Source: Chryseobacterium gotjawalense
GTDB lineage: Bacteria; Bacteroidota; Bacteroidia; Flavobacteriales; Weeksellaceae
Length of the DNA: 64,000 bases
Direction: 5' to 3'
Assembly (NCBI RefSeq): GCF_030012525.1
Contig: NZ_CP124855.1
Span: 3,202,524-3,266,523, forward strand
Shown: positions 60,524 through 64,000 of the stretch, piece after piece
How positions within the stretch are numbered: position 1 is the stretch's first letter
Layout of the letters: each line of letters opens with the position of its first letter
Program-made: the position numbers and the translations under genes
Notes under the pieces: model-generated
What the model was told of the DNA's origin: nothing
What the model saw: only the letters and a program-made list of their open reading frames with translations
Database searches by the model: none

Positions 60524-61801
60524 TTGAACTCTAATTCACCTCTTGCCGAAAAACTGCGACCGAAAACTTTAGATCAGGTTTTGGGGCAGGAGCATCTGAC
60601 CGGAAAAAACGGCCCGATTCGCAAAATGTTAGAGAATGACACTTTGAATTCTCTCATCTTTTGGGGACCGCCGGGGACCGGGAAAACAACTTTGGCAGAA
60701 ATTATTTCTGAAACCTCGGGTCGGAAATTTTATAAACTTTCAGCCGTTTCAAGCGGGGTGAAAGATATCAGAGAAATCATCGAAGAAGCCAAAAAGCAAA
60801 ATCTTTTTTCAGGAAAATCACCGATTTTATTCATTGATGAAATTCACCGGTTTAATAAGTCGCAACAGGATTCTCTGCTTCACGCGGTGGAAAAAGGCTG
60901 GGTGGTTTTGATGGGTGCGACCACAGAAAATCCAAGTTTTGAAGTGGTTTCGGCTTTGCTTTCCCGATCGCAGGTTTATATTCTGAAAGCATTAGAATAT
61001 GATAAGTTAGAAGAACTCATCGATATTTCTTTAAATAAATACAATCAGGATTCCAGTACCGATTTCATTATTAAAGATAAAGAAGCGCTCATTCAATATT
61101 CCGGTGGTGATGCCCGAAAGTTGATTAATGCCGTGGAAAATGTGCTCAATCAGTTCAAAAATTCTGAAAAGAAAGAAATTGACAATGATGATGTGCTTTC
61201 GGTTTTACAGGAAACCATGGCGCTTTACGATAAAAATGGGGAGCAACATTATGACATTATTTCTGCTTTCATTAAATCGATGCGGGGCTCTGACCCGAAT
61301 GGCGCGGTGTATTGGTTAGCGAGAATGTTGGTGGGTGGCGAAGATATCAAGTTCATTGCCCGGAGAATGTTGATTTTGGCTTCAGAAGATATTGGATTGG
61401 CAAATCCGAATGCTTTGGTGATGGCGAATAACTGTTTTCAGGCGATTAATGTGATCGGAAATCCTGAGGCCAGAATAATTTTGAGTCAAACAGCTGTTTA
61501 TTTAGCAGTTTCGCCAAAAAGTAATTCAACTTATGTTGCGATAAATGATGCGATTTCTCATGTTAAAAGAACAGGAAACCTTCCCGTTCCCTTGCATTTG
61601 AGGAACGCTCCGACGAAATTAATGAAAGATTTGGACTACGGAAAAGATTACGGTTACGCCCATTCTTACGAAGGGAATTTTGTTGATCTGGAATTTCTAC
61701 CTGAAGAATTAAAGGGAACTTCATTTTACAAACCCGGAAATAATTCCACCGAAAATAAAATTGCCGACCAACTCAAAAAGAAATGGAAAGATAAATATTG
61801 A
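60524..61801 (+). CDS. rarA: replication-associated recombination protein A (RarA/MgsA)
   Basis: 425 residues. AAA+ ATPase with Walker A GPPGTGKTTL (48-57), Walker B ILFIDEIHRF (101-110) and sensor block LMGATTENPSFEVVSALLSR. The C-terminal MgsA-type oligomerisation part contains AFIKSMRGSDPNGAVYWLAR and DIGLANPNALVMANNCF. RarA acts at stalled replication forks. The start is TTG 60524, giving MNSNSPLAEKLRPKTLDQVL, which is a good family N-terminus; no upstream ATG exists. A 345-bp region without a convincing gene follows. Confidence 0.95.
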   Translation: MNSNSPLAEKLRPKTLDQVLGQEHLTGKNGPIRKMLENDTLNSLIFWGPPGTGKTTLAEIISETSGRKFYKLSAVSSGVKDIREIIEEAKKQNLFSGKSPILFIDEIHRFNKSQQDSLLHAVEKGWVVLMGATTENPSFEVVSALLSRSQVYILKALEYDKLEELIDISLNKYNQDSSTDFIIKDKEALIQYSGGDARKLINAVENVLNQFKNSEKKEIDNDDVLSVLQETMALYDKNGEQHYDIISAFIKSMRGSDPNGAVYWLARMLVGGEDIKFIARRMLILASEDIGLANPNALVMANNCFQAINVIGNPEARIILSQTAVYLAVSPKSNSTYVAINDAISHVKRTGNLPVPLHLRNAPTKLMKDLDYGKDYGYAHSYEGNFVDLEFLPEELKGTSFYKPGNNSTENKIADQLKKKWKDKY

Positions 61802-62146
61802 TTGAACTTTTTTAGATTTTCAGACGATCAGTTTTCAAGCAAATATTCATCGTAATGTCCCATGAATTTCACTGTTGCTCCGATTAATTCTAATTTTTCC
61901 AATGCGATTTTCATTCAACAATAATAAAAAAGCCATTCGAATCGAACGGCTATATTGATGTTTTTTTTTACGATTTATTCAGATTTAAAAATTTCCGGTT
62001 TTCAGAAATATCAAATGTTCTAAAATCGCTTCCAGCAAATTGTTTCGTTGGTGTTTTCGGAATTTCTGCTTTTAAACAAGTTGCTTTTCAACGGGACGGA
62101 TTATTTTAATTCAAAAGAAAGTGCTGCTTTTCAGGGCAGTTTAGAA
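61802..62146. other. 345-bp region between rarA and the stress-protein-like gene
   Basis: It holds a minus-strand terminator hairpin and a possible decayed minus-strand reading frame described separately. A 28-codon minus-strand frame (61828-61914, MKIALEKLELIGATVKFMG...) is also present but too short to call. Confidence 0.4.
61919..61965 (-). terminator. terminator hairpin between rarA and the stress-protein-like gene
   Basis: Stem AGCCATTCG / CGAACGGCT (61931-61939 with 61943-61951, one mismatch). The minus strand has an immediate T run; the plus strand also has one further away. It could end transcripts of the minus-strand genes and, less well, rarA. Confidence 0.6.
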
Positions 62147-62153
62147 TCAGTTC
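61968..62153 (-). pseudogene. possible decayed reading frame
   Basis: On the minus strand one frame reads ELILNCPEKQHFLLN, stop, five codons, stop, then 39 codons including AEIPKTPTKQFAGSDF and ending ENRKFLNLNKS, with its last stop 3 bp before a terminator. Protein-like text with two in-frame stops and a well-placed terminator suggests a small broken gene. It overlaps the end of the stress-protein-like gene slightly. I do not recognise it; it could also be chance. Confidence 0.25.
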
Positions 62154-62563
62154 ATTTGTGCGGGAGAAACGGTGATTTCTGGCATTGCATAAATGTGCGA
62201 TTTCGCGCGCAGTGCTACAATTTTTCTGATGTAGTTTAAATCCTTGGCTTCTTCAATCGTCATATCTTTGAATTCGTAGATTTTTACGACTTTATTATCA
62301 TTAAAAGATTTTGTCACGTTTTTCAGTTCCTCTTCATTTTTTACGGAGACGCTTGTGATCAATTGATCTGCGGTGTGGTTTACCTGTGCTTTAGAGGTTC
62401 CGAAGAGTCTTTTCCAGAAATTGTTTTTTACCTCCGGCGCATTGTCTTCGTCGGTTCTGTAAATGATATAATCCTGGTTTTTGATTCCTGATTTTTCGAT
62501 TCCTGCAGAAACTTCTTTGATGTTTTCCTGACTTGGGAAAAGGCCAACAATCGTGTAATTCAT
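62147..62563 (-). CDS. general stress protein YflT-like (uncharacterised)
   Basis: 138 residues. The start TIVGLFPSQENIKEVSAGIE matches the small alpha/beta domain of the YflT/GSP17M family, in which a beta-strand and helix precede IYRTDED-like sequence (YIIYRTDEDNAPEVKN). The middle FWKRLFGTSKAQ is followed by a second half KNVTKSFNDNKVVKIYEFKD. Similar proteins are often stress-induced in Firmicutes; in Bacteroidota the function is not known. Family assignment is by eye and tentative. It has no close partner; a terminator lies downstream at 61931. Confidence 0.6.
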   Translation of the reverse strand: MNYTIVGLFPSQENIKEVSAGIEKSGIKNQDYIIYRTDEDNAPEVKNNFWKRLFGTSKAQVNHTADQLITSVSVKNEEELKNVTKSFNDNKVVKIYEFKDMTIEEAKDLNYIRKIVALRAKSHIYAMPEITVSPAQMN

Positions 62564-62760
62564 GATAAAGTGTTTTTGTTGTTAAATTCTATGCAAATAT
62601 ACTTCGTAATTATTTTAAAAAAGTACATTTTCAATAAATTAACAGAAAGTTGATAAAAATCAGGAATAATATTATTAATATGATAATTATTGATGAGGTC
62701 GATTTAATGATGTTTTTCAATTGATTATCTTTACGCTTCTTAAATTAAAATTATATAGAT

Positions 62761-63453
62761 ATGAATATCCTGCTGGCATCGACTTCTACGCTCTTTGGTG
62801 GAAATTATCTTGAATACATTAAGTCAGAAATTGCTGAACTTTTTACCGGAATAGATGAAATTGTTTTTATTCCCTTCGCAAGACCCGGCGGGATTTCACA
62901 TGATGAATATACCAAGGTTGCGAAAGAGTTTTTTGCACAACTTCATATTCAGGTGAAAGGACTGCATGAATTTGAAAATCAAATTGCGGCGGTGAATGAA
63001 GCAAAAGGTTTTTTTACCGGCGGCGGGAATACTTTTTTATTGGTAAAAACTTTGCATGAAAAGAATTTGATGCAAACGGTAAAAGAAAATGTAGAAAGCG
63101 GAAAACCTTATTTGGGAACAAGCGCCGGATCGAATATTGGCGGCCTCAATATGAAAACGACCAACGATATGCCCATTGTTTATCCACCAAGTTTTGAATG
63201 TATGGGCTTGGTTCCTTTTAATATTAATCCACATTATCTGGATCCGAATCCTGATTTGAAACATAATGGCGAAACCCGCGAGACCCGAATCAAAGAATTT
63301 TTAACTCAAAACGATACAAAAGTCATCGGTCTTCGGGAAGGAAACTGGATTCGAAGAATCGGGAATCGGATTACCGTTGAAGGAAATGAAATGACCCGGA
63401 TTTTTGAAAAAGACAAAGAACCGTACGAAATAAAATCCGGCACCGTATTGTAA
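62761..63453 (+). CDS. pepE: dipeptidase PepE (alpha-aspartyl dipeptidase)
   Basis: 230 residues, family S51. The nucleophilic Ser is in YLGTSAGSNIGGLNMKTTND (Ser121), with FFTGGGNTFLLVKTLHE upstream and INPHYLDPNPDLKHNGETRE containing the His and Asp/Glu residues. PepE splits dipeptides with an N-terminal aspartate and has no signal peptide, so it acts in the cytoplasm. The start NILLASTSTLFGGNYLEYI is typical. The stop faces the convergent thioesterase gene with one base between the stops and no terminator hairpin. Confidence 0.94.
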   Translation: MNILLASTSTLFGGNYLEYIKSEIAELFTGIDEIVFIPFARPGGISHDEYTKVAKEFFAQLHIQVKGLHEFENQIAAVNEAKGFFTGGGNTFLLVKTLHEKNLMQTVKENVESGKPYLGTSAGSNIGGLNMKTTNDMPIVYPPSFECMGLVPFNINPHYLDPNPDLKHNGETRETRIKEFLTQNDTKVIGLREGNWIRRIGNRITVEGNEMTRIFEKDKEPYEIKSGTVL

Positions 63454-63454
63454 A

Positions 63455-63865
63455 TTATTCTTTCCAGTTTTTTTTGATTAATCCCATTAAAAAATCGGGA
63501 CATTTTACGACTTTATTTTTTTCCGAATCCAGGAAAAATAAAGTCGTTTTTGCTTCCGTAATTTTCTCTTTAGAATCATTATAAATTTCATATTCAAAAT
63601 CAATTCTTACACCCGGTATTTTTTTTATAAAAGTATGGATTTCTAGATTTTGATCATACAAGGCTGGTTTTAAATACTTAATGGAAAATTGGGAGACCGG
63701 TAACCAGATTCCACGGTGTTCTATCTCATTATAAGGCATCCCGAGTTCCCGAAAAAGTTCTACTCTGGCTACTTCAAAATAGGTGGCGTAGTTGCCATAA
63801 TAGACGTATTTCATAGGGTCTGTTTCGGCGTAACGCACTCTTATTGTGTGTGTTGTGTGTATCAT
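63455..63865 (-). CDS. YbgC-type acyl-CoA thioesterase
   Basis: 136 residues, a hot-dog fold. The catalytic Asp16 is in RVRYAETDPMKYVYYGNYAT, the 4-hydroxybenzoyl-CoA thioesterase/YbgC signature. FSIKYLKPALYDQNLEIHTF and KITEAKTTLFFLDSEKNKVV complete the fold. It hydrolyses acyl-CoA (or acyl-ACP) thioesters. In other Bacteroidota this gene is often near dnaA; the next gene, if any, lies beyond the window. From 63866 to 64000 I see no feature. Confidence 0.9.
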   Translation of the reverse strand: MIHTTHTIRVRYAETDPMKYVYYGNYATYFEVARVELFRELGMPYNEIEHRGIWLPVSQFSIKYLKPALYDQNLEIHTFIKKIPGVRIDFEYEIYNDSKEKITEAKTTLFFLDSEKNKVVKCPDFLMGLIKKNWKE

Positions 63866-64000
63866 CTTAAGTAATCAATTAGACATACAAATATATTTTT
63901 AATTAATCAATAGTACAATGATTTTTTTTTGACGATTAAAAATTACATCTTTGTCTTCCCGTCAAAATTAACAAGCGAAGGAAAAAATTGCAGCAAGAAA

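Noticed and set aside
61828..61914. 28-codon minus-strand frame starting MKIALEKLELIG
   Set aside because: Too short, no partner or promoter; kept only as a note in the gap description.
62048..62239. 63-residue plus-strand open frame
   Set aside because: It overlaps the 3' end of the stress-protein-like gene antisense and has no recognisable pattern or promoter.
63866..64000. Possible start of dnaA or an origin region at the window end
   Set aside because: The thioesterase is often next to dnaA in this phylum, but I see no DnaA boxes and no recognisable coding start in the remaining 135 bases.

Overview
The window is about 64 kb of low-GC chromosomal DNA from a Bacteroidota bacterium. It most likely belongs to the Weeksellaceae (Chryseobacterium / Kaistella / Epilithonimonas group). 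The basis is gene content: OstA-like protein, DUF4834, YfhO, T9SS type A sorting domains, DUF6263, DUF4846, a large SprA-like outer-membrane protein, and Bacteroidetes-type promoters of the form TTTG-N19-TAnnTTTG. Genus assignment is inference. There is no rRNA, CRISPR, prophage or integrative element; one tRNA (Ser-GGA) is present. Layout: 1-4.7 kb holds the tail of a Fur-family regulator, an OstA/LptA-like LPS transport protein, a class III aminotransferase, a START-like protein and a class IV aminotransferase homologue that seems to lack its lysine. 4.9-11.1 kb holds YqgE, PdxH, HU, PanD, a UPF0104-type membrane protein, an M3 oligopeptidase and an SRPBCC protein. 11.3-20.8 kb is an envelope/surface-polysaccharide stretch: DUF6263 lipoprotein, DUF4834, YfhO, a GxxExxY nuclease-like protein, a glycosyltransferase carrying an in-frame palindromic repeat, a cysteine synthase-like enzyme, a LolC/FtsX-type permease and a DUF1343 (NamZ-like) protein. 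20.8-22 kb is the main mobile feature: a REP-associated Y1 transposase (RAYT) with REP hairpin arrays on both sides. 22-31 kb encodes secreted and outer-membrane proteins: a 1077-aa barrel, two T9SS cargo proteins, a fused inactive-M1-peptidase/barrel protein and a DUF4846 protein. 31-36.3 kb holds an MFS transporter, a GreA/B factor, a FrnE-like DsbA protein, an AEC transporter and a fused, eukaryote-style UMP synthase. 36.7-38.1 kb holds DUF302, a strikingly methionine-rich lipoprotein and tRNA-Ser. 38.2-44.3 kb holds asparaginase, a SpoU methyltransferase, two uncharacterised membrane genes, a beta-barrel protein, RsmE and TsaD. 44.3-49.1 kb is TamB. 49.2-51.4 kb holds an Lrp regulator and an apparent nitrosative-stress group (small membrane protein, Rrf2 regulator, Ric/ScdA). 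51.7-64 kb is mostly housekeeping: DUF2945, DUF488, ArsC-like, a Cys-rich microprotein, GcvT, Idi, a HAD protein, SerA, MscL, Nnr, Lgt, YidD, RarA, PepE and a YbgC-type thioesterase. Working relationships: OstA-like, TamB, Lgt, YidD, the LolC-like permease and YqgE point to envelope biogenesis. The Rrf2/Ric group is a plausible NO-sensing and Fe-S repair unit. DUF302 plus the Met-rich lipoprotein is the best candidate for an undescribed periplasmic (perhaps metal-related) pair. Several short repeat families recur between genes, and two divergent gene pairs have only 4 bp between their start codons. Starts were moved from the longest frame where homology or a signal peptide argued for it; these cases are stated in each entry.
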